Of a DNA stretch of 64,000 nucleotides, positions 22,659 through 35,023 are shown piece after piece. Source of the DNA: Aldrovandia affinis (Eukaryota > Chordata > Actinopteri > Notacanthiformes > Halosauridae); contig JAINUG010000173.1 in NCBI GenBank assembly GCA_029706075.1, positions 620,001 through 684,000 on the forward strand. Reading direction: 5' to 3'. A model generated the notes under the pieces. That model was not told the DNA's origin. It worked only from the letters and a program-made list of their open reading frames with translations, and did not search any database. Position numbers and translations under genes: made by a program. Every line of letters begins with the position of its first letter. The stretch's first letter is position 1.

Positions 22659-24599
22659 CGTCTGTCTTTTTTGAAAATAGAAAAAAAAAGTGGGTTAAAG
22701 ACCCATTATTCTATTATCTCACCAAATCTCTTCTATGCAATCATATCCATTATTCATGCACAAGGGAACTCTGGCAAAATAACAACGTGAAGATAAACCA
22801 GTGCCCACAGGCAGGTCTTGTAACCCTGCCAGGAAGTCTGAGAGCAGCGTTGTCCTGTGCCAACTCACAGCTCTGGTGCGGCTTTGTCCCCGACAGGCAC
22901 ATAATAGCCCAGCAGAACGATCGTCGCGCTAAATACAGGGGGCCTGCTCCCTGCTATTGGGGTACAATCATCCAGGAGGTATACCAGCTCACTTTAAATA
23001 ACAAGTGCTGTCAGCCTCCAGGAAGAGTCATTTAATTTGTGCTACAGAGTTAATAATTGGTTGAGTTAGGTCGAGCGCACAGGTGGAACAAAGGCCCGTC
23101 GATTACACATCCACAGGGATTGGAGAGATTTGCCTTGCCTGATGGGCAACTGCATGCTTAGATTGTTTCAGAGAACAAAAATTGCAGTTCTTTTGGCAGC
23201 CTGGCAATGTACACTGTTATTATTCAACAGGCAAACAGAAATAGTTCATCTTCCAATACAGTTTCTGAAGAAAGCAGAAACAAGAAAAAGAAACACCGTG
23301 CGGCAATACTAAGGGTGTAACTTTTGCTTCAGTTCAGAAGGAAATTAAAGACGGAGCTATTTTACAGAGGGCTCAAAGTGTTTGCCCTGTGAGTCACAAG
23401 CAGCTGGCTATCGGGCCTAACCAGGAGGAGCACAGTACAACGCTTTGTGGTCTTAAGCGGCCTTCGATCCAGAAATTAGAAATACAAAACAAAAAACAGC
23501 CTTCTAGACAGCAGTCAAACCCATATGGATCCCTGAGACATAGCAATGAGACGAGCGTGATGGTACACCTCTGATGTATCTAAGAACATGCCATGTTCAA
23601 GGAAGCTGTAATTAATTTAGGCTCCCACCCACCTGTCTAATCTGTATTCAAAGGTTGTAGCATCAACCTGCTTTTGAGATCCTTACCAGATTTCCTATCT
23701 TGCATCATATATCATTGGCTAAAGAGCACATACATTTTACTGTTTTCAATTGGTATGATTTATATGAAATCAAATGTCAGTTACAGAAACAGAATTTATT
23801 TTAGAACTCTTATGTTTACTGTACAAAACCAAAAATAAATATTTTAGTATATATTTTAAACTGATATTTGTTTTGATAGTTGTATCTGTTTCAGGACATC
23901 ACTAACCTTCTTGCAAGTTCAGCTTTAAATTGCATGGTTGTTTTAAAATCAAGAGGGAAGAAAAAAAACACATACTTGACTTAGATACACATTCGTTTTT
24001 CCAGTAAGCCTGCACTTCAGCTCTGAAATAACTTCTGAAATAACTTCTCGCAATCTAAATGCAACTAAGATGTCTAGCACAAATCCTGGCTCCTAATCCT
24101 GCCCTAAAATTGATTCACAGTCCAATGAATGTTCTTTCTCACATCTCCTTTATTTAAAATGTTACTGAAATGTATACTTTAAATCTGTGTATTTCAGAGT
24201 GTTCCTGTGTAAGAGAATGCCCTCCCTGTAGGCTATGGCCTGTAACGGATGAGAGCCCCAGGAATCAGCATGAGGTCAGGGCGGAGAGAAAATGACACAC
24301 TACCACGTTATTTTCTGAAAGCCACAGAAATTCCTCCACCATGTCAAAACCATGCACCGACGAGCACACAACTCCTGTCTACAACTCATCTTTGCAAGAC
24401 TGGTTGCAACTCACCTTATTAGATCCAGGATCCACAGTAGACAACTGTCAGTTTGCAACATATGCCAAATAAATTAGTGATGGTATTCATTAGGTGTCTC
24501 CTCTCATTATGTATGTGGGCGTACTTCAAAGAAGCAAATTCTCCAATGAGAAGATGTATAGACAACACCACCAGTCTTGACCAGGAATGGTTAGATTAA

Positions 24600-24835
24600 T
24601 ACATTATTTATTTGCATGGCAGACAGCCATGTCCAGGGTGACTTATGGAGCTTACTTTTGAAATGGGTTCTATTTATACAGCTGGCTGTTTCATGAGGCT
24701 GCTGAAGTTAAGTGCCTCATCCAACGCTACAGCTGGAGTACAACCGTGGTATACTTGGGACTCAAACATCCAAGCTGCTGGCTATAAGTCTGGATCCCTA
24801 AAAGCTATGCTGCAACACCTAAGCAGTACAGCACA
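24600..24835 (-). repeat. V-SINE-like element, near full length, diverged
   Basis: The left side (GCATGGCAGACAGCCATGTC, GGTGACTTATGGAG) corresponds to the reverse of the fish SINE tail. Next come AAGTTAAGTGCCTCATCCAA and a GGGACTCAAACATCC block that mirrors a tRNA B box. It ends with GGATCCCTAAAAGCTATGCT, which corresponds to the A-box region. Read on the minus strand this gives tRNA head, body and tail in the right order. Confidence 0.55.
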
Positions 24836-25139
24836 TGGTGCCTGGAGAACACTTGAGAAAAACAGGCAATCGTAGGCGGGGTGGCAAAACGAGATGATTT
24901 CGATCTGCCATCCAGCATTCTTTCCTTATCAAATATGGATTCAGGTTTCAGCCCACCTCCGCCACAGCCCTTCCATTTATGAGCGCCTCTGCTCACAGAA
25001 ATCCCTCCACTGACCCTTGTACACATTTGAGTAAACCATTACCACTATAACTTTCCGCAGGGGCCACTTAGTAACTGGCTGCAGCATTACACTCTACCAT
25101 GCCACAGAAAGCTGTCCGTCAGTGTGTAAATTTGCTCCT
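24836..25139. other. Non-coding spacer
   Basis: Nothing identifiable was seen between two SINE copies. Confidence 0.4.
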
Positions 25140-25320
25140 ATCCATCGAAGTCTAAAGGGCAGCAGTATGGAACAGTGGTTAGAAAACTTACGTCAAGACC
25201 AAAGAACACAGGGTGGGGCATCACTGTGTTACAACTGCATAAGGATTTTCAATCCACTGAAAGAGTACTGCCCATGTGATACAAGCCACCCTGAATAAAA
25301 CTATTGACTGAAAGTATCAG
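25140..25320 (+). repeat. V-SINE-like element with tRNA-type head
   Basis: The head GGGCAGCAGTATGGAACAGT then GGTTAG fits an A-box region (TGGAACAGTGG). After a degraded B box come CAGGGTGGGGCATCACTGTG and a tail ACAAGCCACCCTGAATAAAA, a diverged form of GTAAGTCGCTCTGGATAAGA. Orientation is plus. It differs from the SINE family at 57190 in its body. Confidence 0.5.
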
Positions 25321-25793
25321 CAATGAAAGATTTGGAAATCTTAACCTTCATCTTTGTTAATAAATGGCCAATGTGTAGACCCTGGCTTGCTAACATTTTT
25401 CTCATTTTTTTTTGCTAACAACTTTTCAGAAGAAAGGTTAAGTTTTATATGCTTATCCAGAACAACTTAGACGTAACTTTATACAAACTAATTTATACTG
25501 GTTATTGAAGTGAATTGGGATAAATGCCTTGATTAAATATGAAAATGTATAGTTCCATTTACATATTAAACTGACATTGTTTAATATTGTCTTAGAATGT
25601 AACCTATGCGTTTTAATACATAAAATCACACAATCACACAACCACCCTGAATAAAATATCTGGTCCTGGTACAGTTCAGGGAACCATGAAGGGGCAATGG
25701 CACAGTACAGGGAGGATATAAGGTTACATGGTTAACCTTAATAATAATATTGACAATGCCTTGAGGATACATGGGTAACAAGAAAAGAGGGTA
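25321..25793. other. Non-coding spacer
   Basis: AT-rich DNA with no recognisable feature. Confidence 0.4.
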
Positions 25794-26525
25794 CAGGCAG
25801 TCCCGGCATTACAAACGTCCGGCTTACGGACAACTCGTATTTACGAACGGACGAAGGCCTATTATGTAAAAAAAATGTTTTAACATAACTACTTTGCGAT
25901 GCTCATGAAAACATTGCGTGGTTTCAGCGGTTCGTCGGCTCAAGGAACAGAGATCACCGTCCATTATTTTAAGTCAGATCACGGTCCCGTTTTTCTCTTT
26001 CTCTTGCCCTTACAACGATGCCTCCAAAGCGTAAATCCGATGCAACTGCTGGTGATGCATCAAAGAAAAGGAAAACAATCACCATGGAAAGTAAAGTTTA
26101 AATAATAAAGAGATCGGAGAGAGGTGAAATGTCATCAGCCATTGGGAAACATTAGGCTACAGCCGGTCAACGATCGGTTTTTAAAAAACTAAGGCTCGAA
26201 GCGTTTCTTTAATGGGTTTTTTTTACAGTACAGTATTGTATGTAGTTACTTTTATTATTACTGTATTATTATTATTAATATTACAGTATTGTTATTATTA
26301 CAGTAGTATTATGTACTAAATGTTATGTTTAAGATGTTTTATTGTATTTGGAGGTTTTTCTTAAGTGTTTTATATGCACAGAAAGGTCAAATAAATACTA
26401 TACTAAGAAACATTTAACTAAGTGACGATTAATAAGAACTGTATGTACCTGTTCCGACTTACATACAAATTCGACTTAAAGACAGACGTAAGAACGGATC
26501 TCGTCCGTAACCTGGGGACTGCCTG
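25794..26525 (+). mobile_element. pogo/Tigger-type DNA transposon, copy 2, shorter
   Basis: The terminal repeats match copy 1 (CAGGCAGTCCCGGCATTACA at the left; the right end reverse-complements to CAGGCAGTCCCCAGGTTACG), with TA at the left and TA at the right flank. It encodes the same basic N-terminus (PPKRKSDATAGDASKKRK) and has the identical premature TAA directly after MESKV. It then lacks most of the helix-turn-helix region and downstream sequence through an internal deletion near 26150-26200, and rejoins the ATT-rich tail. Its shared stop with copy 1 suggests a common defective source. Confidence 0.9.
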
Positions 26526-28870
26526 TATTCAGGGAAAATAAATGAATGCAATTTGAATTATTTTTAACCGCAAAAGCTGAACACTACAAATATGGAGAGA
26601 ACACAGATGTAAGACACAGAGCCAGATATGCTCTGGATTACACAGGAAAGCCTGTGTAAACTCTGCTCCAAGGAAACTGGGTTTACTGTCCTGCAGATAA
26701 TTTGTGATTATACGTTTCCCCTACAACTTGACGCATCAGCAACCCCACCCCCCAGTGTTAAGATGACCGCAAACCAGAGCACTGGCCAATGACGGGCTCC
26801 CCCAAACTACCCGCTGTCGCTGTAAAGATACTCCTTAATGAAACAAACCAGACGAAGAGAATTCCTTCTTTATTACTCAGCACTTGTTTAGTGGTTTCTC
26901 CCCATAGCCTACATGTGCAAATTACACACACGGGTTTGAAAAACAGCTCCCAGCACAGAAATATCTAAGCGGATCAGACAGTTATCACTAATCACCATCA
27001 CTCTGTCAAGCGAGGATGAGGTAATGCTGCCACCATCAAGCCAGAAAAAAGGGAGGAGCCAAATTAAATCACCCTCACCTCCACAATTCTGCATCACCCG
27101 AAGACACAACATTTTACAATCTTGTTTTTGGTGTTTGGGGGGTGGGGACAAAAGACAGGGAGCACCCAGAGATAGAGAGAGGGCGCCTTTCTCAAATGGG
27201 AGCTGCTGACATGCAAACAGGCAACAGGCTTGATAGGGCTCTTCCAGGGTTATCTCTGCCTCTCATGGGCCTCCAGTGGAGGGCTGTGTGAAAGAGAGGC
27301 CCAAGGTGCTGACTTGAGAACCAAGGTATTCCAGGGGGGAGGGCGGAAAGGCGAGAGGGAAAACCCTGGCAGCCATATCAAAGGAGCCACTCCCGAACCA
27401 GGCGCAATACCACAGCATCATCACCCCCACTCTGTTGGCCGTATTCCTCCGCAATGTCAGTCACAACTTTATTCGTTGTTTTCAGTCAACAATGCCCGAT
27501 GAGTTGTGGCAAGCCTTACCTCAATGAATAATAACCCTCTTACGCAAGTTATCTTTTCCACCGAATCTCTCACAACTTTCCGGGCAAGATGAAAAAGGAA
27601 TGCTGCCACAGTTCGCAGCAGCGAATGTAAACGCACCCCCCGGTAAGAGAGAGCAAAAAGCCTGAGGATCCCATTGTGCAATGGCAACCCGAGGCAATTA
27701 CATTTCTTTCATCTGCCTGCATTGTGGAAGATCTGTGGTGGAAGAATTTGCATCTTATTGGGGTTGAGAAGAGCGCCTGCCAAATTGGTCTCCCTTTAAC
27801 TGGGACAAGCCATGACCTGTGCATGAGGTCAACTCAGGTTGGAGAGAGGAAAATACAGGGGCCTTGTGAACTGCTGGTTTTTATGTCATCTATTTGATCT
27901 GCTTGAGGCAATGAGTCAAATATCCACACATTTAAGAGTGGTTGAGTCCAGGTGAGAAAAACTGCATTGGACTGAATCAGTGGCCCTCCAGAGAATATGA
28001 CGTTATAAGTACTAATTCTCTGCAAAACATGGCATATGAATTTAGTTTAATCTCCATATATCTTGATTTTGCAATATTAACTAAGATGCATTGCAGCACA
28101 GCTCAATTTAATCTAGGCTGCTACTCAAAGCCAAGCAAATTTAAAGTGTTCTGAAACTGCCTTGTGCTCATCCTATTCCTTTACACAAAGCTTAAGGTTT
28201 ATGTTAATGTTCATGTTAAAATTACCAAAGGTGAAAGTAAACAGGCAGACTCGAGGCAAGTTGGTTAGTCCTATTCATTAGCGGAGAAAGCCAGGAACCA
28301 GCAATGCATTTCTCCAACTTTAGAACAATGGAGAAGACAGACTTCAAGTGAATGCAAACTACAGGGTCGCTTCAATGAAAATGCCCCAATTAAGCATTAT
28401 AATACATGTCAAGCTGGCTGTGGCCTCAAAAACATCAGAGGCAAAAAACGTAACCATCAGGTTATGACCTTGTTGTATTTTCGGATACTCAGATATGACA
28501 ATTTACCCAAATAAAAGTTAATCTTCCATTGCACAGACACTGGTCAGTTTAAAAGAAAAAAAGATTGTTTGCCTTAACCTTTCAAACAAACTATATTATT
28601 GGGTTTTTTTATATGCTTATGTGATGTCTTAGACATAACTTTAGACAAACTCATTCATACTAGTTATTGAAGCAAACGGGGATAAATGCATTGATCAAAT
28701 GCTTAAACGCCTACATCCCTCTCCGATCAAGAGTCTAGAAGCTCTGCATGCCTTGATTGTCCTCATCACAGATGATGGGACATTTCAGCAGTGGGTGTGT
28801 GATAACAAATGGCCTGGTTTACGAGAGGGCCTCCAGTGTTTAGACTCTGCCTCACACACACTTGTCTCTC
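26526..28870. other. Non-coding DNA, possibly conserved blocks
   Basis: Many short overlapping frames on both strands (27024-28025) have no recognisable domain. The composition between 26740 and 27930 is more GC-balanced than elsewhere and free of recognisable repeats, compatible with regulatory non-coding DNA. This remains untested. Confidence 0.35.
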
Positions 28871-28875
28871 ACACA

Positions 28876-28882
<7 letters not shown>

Positions 28883-28933
<51 letters not shown>
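28883..28933. repeat. CA microsatellite
   Basis: An uninterrupted run of about 25 CA units, preceded by a CTCTCACACA-type degenerate tract. Confidence 0.95.
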
Positions 28934-28938
<5 letters not shown>

Positions 28939-29510
28939 AGATGAATGTGCAGAGTGGCCACAATGGATCCCACCAGGTCAAAAGTGGAGCATGCCACTGA
29001 ACACAGGCTACAAGCTGTGGCATGGAAGGACATGCACTGACCGGTCACAGATGGGACAAAAGTATGGAGTAAGTTTGGGTTTTTGGCACACTATAATCAT
29101 TTTGTGTGGGTGTTTTTGGGGGAATGTACAAATGAAAGGAAATTATTAAAAAGAATAAACAGGAATCAAGTGGAATTTCACATCTGGTTTTAATCAGATC
29201 GGTCTACTATAATAGCACATATTATATTATGCAGCCCTGAGCAAATAAACACAGATAAGAGCCAACTGAAGAGCATCAAATGATTAATTTCCCTGTTTAC
29301 ATTGTTCATTTTAGTTTGCAACTGGCACGTTTATGCCATCGTTCTTTGTCTCCATTTTGAAACAGACAACTGAAAAAAATAAAAACATTTACAAAATGTT
29401 GGATGGACATATTTTTTGTTAGAAATCCATGTATAATACAAATTCAAATACAAATACTTGACAAGTCACTGAAGCGATTCAGTTTAAGTACATTTTCTCG
29501 ACAGCAGCAC
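28934..29510. other. Non-coding spacer
   Basis: No feature was recognised up to the hAT target site. Confidence 0.4.
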
Positions 29511-29518
29511 TCCATTAG

Positions 29519-30682
29519 TAGGGCTGACCCCATTTAGTAGACTGCTCGATTGTTTGGTCGATGGGCTGTTGGTTCGACCAAGATTTGTTTTGGTCCACGC
29601 AGCATGAGACACCTAGATTCGCAGCACAGTTCGGCGCTTGTCAGTAGAATAATCTGGATGCTGCGGGTATGGCAGTGACAGTGCTTCACTCTTAACATAG
29701 CTAGGCCTATATACGTTCTCTTTAAATTATATTAGGCAGTTAAGGTAATAGTAATGTTGTAAATAATTCAGCAAAACGAATAAAAGTCATATTTTATAAT
29801 AAATGTGTTTTGCTAATTGTATGGTTTATATATTTATAACTAACATGCGTAACACCCCCTTTCATGTAGCCTATATTGTATCCTTCTTGTTTTAGGCACG
29901 CGAATGTGCATTTTAATTGTAGCCTAGGATTTGCCTACAGTTAAGATTAGTGATATAGGCATACTTTAATTACTCATTTCGATATAACCTAAGAACATAA
30001 TGTCAAAGAAAAAATCTGGAGTATGGCAGCATTTAGTTTTAGTCGCGGATAATCCGAAAAAAGTGGAATGTAAACTTTGAAAGCGCGTTTTCCAAGGCAG
30101 GGTTTATCGCTAATAAAACGAGGAGCAGCCTTTTGCCACAAAATGTGGACAAGCTAGTGTTCCCGTGCCATAACATGAAACGACTGGGGAAGTAGGCCAT
30201 CGGATGGTCTCCGACTCGAGTAAGTTAGTGGCTATAGCCACTTTATGTTCAGCTTTAGGCTACAATTTAAAACATTAGGCTATGTGTGATCATTTGTTTG
30301 TTAGCCTATTTTTTTGCAAAAGAGATTTTAAATCCCAATGAGACCAACCTGGTTAATTAAATAAAACATCACAATAAGCAACTTCACAAACGCATCTGCA
30401 AGGGTAGCATGAAGAGGAGGCTCGGAACGGTTTCGAGGTGGTCTCGGGACAAGTTTTGTCTTTTCTCAGGTAATCTTGAACTCCGGCTCCATATAGTCAT
30501 TAGCTTATTGTTACTCATTGGTGTCATTCACTTAAGAAAGTGATAAAATATGAGACAAGCACAGTGTGCATATAGTTGTATTTATTAAAACAAATAGGGT
30601 GTGTCATATAGAAGAAAAAAAAGTTTCGACCAATCGGAAAAAAAAAAACGACCAAGATTTGCTTTAGTCGGGGACAGCCCTA
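29519..30682 (+). mobile_element. Non-autonomous hAT element B
   Basis: The ends are TAGGGCTGACCCC and TAGGGCTGTCCCC (inverted). An exact 8-bp duplication TCCATTAG flanks the element (29511-29518 and 30683-30690). It is the same family as 16940-18108 in the opposite orientation, similar over the whole length, 1164 against 1169 bp. The interior keeps only the two extreme ends of a hAT transposase gene fused at the same point as in copy A. Confidence 0.93.
30000..30195 (+). pseudogene. hAT transposase remnant: BED-finger start fused to dimerisation C-terminus
   Basis: From the ATG at 30000 the frame reads MSKKKSGVWQHLVLVADNPK then KVECKL and a stop at 30078-30080. This is the start of a BED-type zinc finger with its first Cys. 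In the next frame, from 30079, it reads ESAFSKAGFIANKTRSSLLP, QNVDKLVF and HNMKRLGK then TAG at 30193-30195, which is the conserved hAT C-terminal dimerisation region (family form: SER-FSKAG-I). Everything between, including the RNase H-like catalytic core, is deleted. The junction (CTTTGAAAGCG) is identical in copy A. Confidence 0.85.
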
Positions 30683-30690
30683 TCCATTAG

Positions 30691-33615
30691 TTAAATCTTC
30701 TGAAATTAAGTCACCAATAAAAGGGCATTATGACAGACCAGTTGTGTGCCACCACAAAAAAATAACATTTAATGTGGTGCGCTGAATTTTCAATGCAAAG
30801 AAGTCTCAAACAAACACAGAGATTACAGCAGGCCTGTGGAATGTGTCTGCACCAATTCCCAGGTCCCTGCCCCTTCCTTTGCCCAGCCCTCTGTGACAGC
30901 ACACTGGCTAAGGAACGGCAGACTTCTGTCACCTCGCCGAGGGACGAATAAATCAGTGCCCACGTGCTCGGCCAAGGGCACGCCGACGCTCAAGGAGGGG
31001 ACCCCCTGACAGCGACAAGCCGGCTCCCCTCCTGGGAATTTCCTCTCTGCGCCATGATGTTATTGGCGGCCTCAGGGCTCCCCATGTGAGCTCGTACCCT
31101 GGGGGCCGGCGGTTGTTAACTGTTCAAATCGCATTAGGGAGCTGCTGTTTGCTTTCATGCCCCCGTGTCCCGGGGCCGTTACCTGAGCGCCTCATTTAAC
31201 CCATTGTGCGACTCCGCTGCGAGGTTAGCCGAGCAGCGGAGGAGGGCAGGGAACACCAGAGCAAATACACAGAGGAATGCGAAAAGCAAATCAGGATGAA
31301 ATCTCCTTTTTCGGCAGCTGTGTGGGAGACTGATTTTGAGCCAATAAGTAACGGGGAAAAATCTAACAAATCCTGAATTGATCATAGCGGTTCCACCCCT
31401 CTTTATTTCTTCCTTCAAATTTCATAAAGTGAATTTGTGTGTGGGGTGATAGAACTGGCACTGACCAGAGCAGAGGGAAAAGTGGGATTAGCATGAAAGG
31501 GAATAAAAGTGCATAAAAAAAGCAGATCTGACAGAGACACACACAAGTGCTTACACTGTATTAAATGTCAGGGCTGTATTCACAGACTAAACTGCATTTA
31601 TGCAGGACTGCGATCAGTTTAGCGCTATCTAATCCCCAGGCATTTGGCTCTGGCGCTGCATGAAGCATGAGAGCCAGCGGAGGACCTCACAAACAAGATA
31701 TAAAAGAGAACAGAATGAGTGTCAGCTAATCTCCCCCCGGACTTCTAAATCATACTCAATATTTAGGACTAAGGTGTCACTGTGCCTCGCAGAAAGTGAT
31801 TTCAGTGCTGGCTTTATATACCCTGCTGCCTGTTAAAGTGTCCTAGATGGGAGTTCTAAATTGAGGTGCTGTGTGAGCTTTTAAAAGGGAATGGCCGAGG
31901 TCATGTTTCAGAAAACCAAAAAAAAAAAGAAGGTTTGCTAAGCCGTGACAATTGCTTAGACTGTACTGTACTGTATTTGGACACAGAAATCCATGCCCCC
32001 ATGTCCCACTGTTTCACCCTTCATGAAGACACATACAATTGAGATTGAGAATTGAGAACACGTTGCCTATGATATGTCGGACACCAGAAGGCAGAGTGGT
32101 CCCCTCTTCAAGCTTTTACATACCAAAGCACTGGGGAGATACAGGTTGCTGTAATGGCCCTTGGCCCTCACTTGAACAGTGGCAGTTACAGATTCCAGGA
32201 GTACGGTTAGCATAGGTATAGCACGGTGGTTAGACTGGTTGATTGGTGGTATTGTAACAAATCTTGTTAAAATCTGTTTGGGACACTCGTATGCTCTTGT
32301 ACAACTGCACAGAGGGTTTCACCTCATGTTCACACCCAGCCATTGGGTATACATTACCATTTTTTACTGGCTTGTTATGTAAAACTGCCCTTTGGATGAT
32401 GATAACTTTTTACATCTACAATTTGGTCTAATGTTAACTTTCCAACTGTTTTGCATTTGAATGAGTTCTATTCCAGTTTCAAACAAGTTTCACACTTGAG
32501 TTAGTTGGATAGTTTCATGCCAATGATGCTCAGTTAAAACAACCTGCCCAAATGTTACTTTGTGACATTCTGCTTCTCAAGATTTATTCTGCTCCTTGCA
32601 AGTCATTTAGAGTAATTACTAACACTATCCTCCAGTGTCCACTGTCAACTCAGTAGTTGACAGATTTCCTTTTAAGACAAACAGTACAAAAAGTAAGTAA
32701 GACAGTTTTTTTAATGCAAGTCAGCAGCCCTTGGAAAGTGTTCTGTCTTTAGTTTATGCTTATTATATGTGTAGCATTGTCAAGTTTAGGGTTAGGGTTA
32801 GGGTTATCTTGATAAATGATGTCTCTTAGCTGTTAAGTTATTTCTTCTAGAGAGTTGTGCAACCCTTTAATCATAAACACACGTCAGGTGACAAGTAGCT
32901 CTCACCAGTAATCTCTTCCACCAATGCCCATAATACAGTATCTATAATAGTGTTGCCCAGTGAAACAGTATGAAAATGCATGAGTAGAAAACCAATGGAT
33001 GAACTCAAGACAGGACATCAAGACATGCATGGGTAAAAATAAAGTACAGCCAGTTAGTTACCAAATGATTAGCCTACCATTCATTATAATTACATCAAAC
33101 TTTTACAAAGATTGTTGAAATAGGCTCTTGTGAATTTAAAAAAGATACTTAAAAGATTATGAAAATAAGAAAGAGCTCAATTTGATTGTGTATGTATCAG
33201 TAAATATGGCAAATTATTTCTCAATGAACTACCATGACATCGCCAACAACAGAACAGTGTGGGGGCACTTTGTTTGATTGGTCTACCAGAAACGAATAAA
33301 GTCTTGTTACTGATGCATTGTTTGAGTTGATTGATGCTTATTGGTCAGAGGCCTAAAATTCTAATTGGATGCTGGGGGTGTCAATAGCGGAACAAATGCT
33401 TGTGCTTAACATAGTTACGAACAGTCTGGGTCATAACACTGCACACTCCAGAGTAAAAAAACAGATGTTAAAGAGTAAAGACAATTCAATTATATTCAGT
33501 GTGTCTTCTATGCCTGTGGTTGAGGTAGTAACAAAGCTGTGGACATCATCTCATATTACACATGCCAGTAAAGTTAACAAACTACAATAATAGACGGGTT
33601 TAAGACCCCAAAAAT
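30691..33615. other. Non-coding DNA with GC-richer, possibly conserved stretch
   Basis: Region 30830-31430 is GC-rich (CACGTGCTCGGCCAAGGGCA, GGCCGGCGG) with no coding signature and no recognised repeat. It could be a conserved regulatory block. The frame at 31179-31418 minus has no domain. A short TTAGGG tract is listed separately. Confidence 0.35.
32786..32806. repeat. Short interstitial telomere-like tract
   Basis: Three perfect TTAGGG units followed by TTA. This is too short to indicate a telomere fusion. Confidence 0.8.
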
Positions 33616-33702
33616 ATCAATAATCTGCACATTGATCATTCTTTCTAAACAATTTTAGCCAGACAATATGTTACAGGGTCCACTGAGAGTCAATATCACA
33701 TA

Positions 33703-35021
33703 CAGTGCCCTCCAGAATTATTGGCACCCTTGGTAAAGATGAGCAAAAAAGGCTATTAAAAAAACAATATATATATATATATTACTCAAAATATGAGATA
33801 AATCTAACCTTTAATTGAAGTCAAATAATTCAAAGAAAAAACTCCTTATGGAAAAATAAACATTTTTTCCAAAAACACGTGTTACAATTACTGGTACCCC
33901 TGCATTTAGTACTTTGTGCACCATCCCCTTGCCAAGATAACAGCACTGAGTCTTCTCCTATAATACTTCATGAGGTAGGAGAACACACAACACACACATA
34001 ATAAGGGATTTGAGACCGTTCTTCCATACAGGATCTCTCCAGATCCTTCAAAGTCCTTAGTCTTGGCTTGTGGACTCTCCTCTTCAGCTCACCCCACAGG
34101 TTTTCAATGGGGTTTAGGTCAAGGGACTGGGATGGCCATTGTAAACCTTGATTCTGTGGTCAGTGAACCATTTTTGTGTGGCAGACCATCCCTCTTTTTA
34201 CACCAAACCCACCTCTGGTGTTTGTTGCCAAAAAGCTATATACCATAGAACCTGGTTCCACTCAAAGTTCCAGTGACGTTTAGCAAACTGCTTACGTTTG
34301 TAGTTTGCTGACAGCAGAGGCTTTCTTCTGGCAAGCCTTTCAAATAGCTTGTTGCCATGGAGGTGGCGTCTAATTGTAGTTTTGGAGACTTGGTGACCCC
34401 AAGATGCAACCAACTTCTGCAATTCTCCAACTGTGAGCTTTGGAGCCATTTTTGCCTGTCAAACCATCCTCCTCACTGTGCGTGGGGGTAAAATACACTT
34501 GCGTCCTCCTTGCCCTATTTCCCTAATAGTGGAGATGGGTATTTTCAGGCGTGTAGCTATTTTCTTTATAGCCACTGCCTGATTTATGAAGGTCAAAAAC
34601 CTTTTGACTCCTTTCATTTGTGTATTCTCTGACCTTCCCCATATTGATGGATGACTAAGGGAGTTTGGCCTGTGTCATCTCATATTTATACCCCAGTGAA
34701 ACAGGAAGTCAAGGATGACCACTTAAGAGTTCCTAAAGACTCAGGTGAACTTAAAATATATATATATATATGGGAATATACTTCATTTAGATTTTGTTCA
34801 TAGAAAAATGAAAGAATTTCTAAAGGTGCCAATAATTGTGAGGTTTTGAGAGAAAAAATGTTTTTTGATAGGGATTTTTAAAATATAATTTGACTTCAAT
34901 TAAAGGTTAGATTTCTCTCATATATTGAGTGTAAGATCAAGCTGATGAACAACAAATACATTTTTTCATAGCGTTTTTTGATCATCTTTACCAAGGGTGC
35001 CAATAATTCTGGAGGGTACTG
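33703..35021 (-). mobile_element. Tc1-like transposon with internal deletion
   Basis: The ends are inverted repeats, CAGTGCCCTCCAGAATTATT at left and CAGTACCCTCCAGAATTATT (reverse complement) at right, with TA on each flank (33701-33702 and 35022-35023). The inverted homology extends inward through GGCACCCTTGGTAAAGATGA and the TTAATTGAAGTCAAAT region, so the terminal repeats are long. The interior encodes a minus-strand transposase lacking its middle. The 90 bp left of the element recurs beside another copy of this family at 63313-63405. Confidence 0.9.
34040..34642 (-). pseudogene. Tc1-type transposase, catalytic middle deleted
   Basis: From the ATG at 34642 the product begins MGKVREYTNE, continues through a frameshifted helix-turn-helix region, then MAPKLTVGELQKLVASWG and TTIRRHLHGNKLFERLARRK (34340-34449), up to HWNFEWNQVLW. 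The next recognisable segment, near 34080-34140, is [20 protein letters not shown], holding the third catalytic residue of the DDE triad. The two catalytic aspartates between are absent. The family normally has about 340 residues. This copy cannot catalyse transposition. Confidence 0.85.
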
Positions 35022-35023
35022 TA

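Larger units (their letters stand above)
21726..24599. other. Non-coding DNA with scattered simple sequence
   Basis: No gene was recognised. A 133-codon frame at 22634-23035 has no known domain, begins inside a perfect hairpin and is probably chance. Part of it (22790-22990) is GC-balanced and looks like slowly evolving DNA. A poly-A/TA tract and one hairpin are listed separately. Confidence 0.4.

Noticed and set aside
22634..23035. 133-codon frame as a host gene
   Set aside because: No domain, begins within a perfect hairpin, and the composition fits non-coding DNA.
28699..29149. Three overlapping frames rich in His-Thr or Ser-Leu-Thr repeats
   Set aside because: They are translations of the CA microsatellite.
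32786..32806. Interstitial telomere or fusion point
   Set aside because: Only three TTAGGG units; such short runs occur by chance or through repair.
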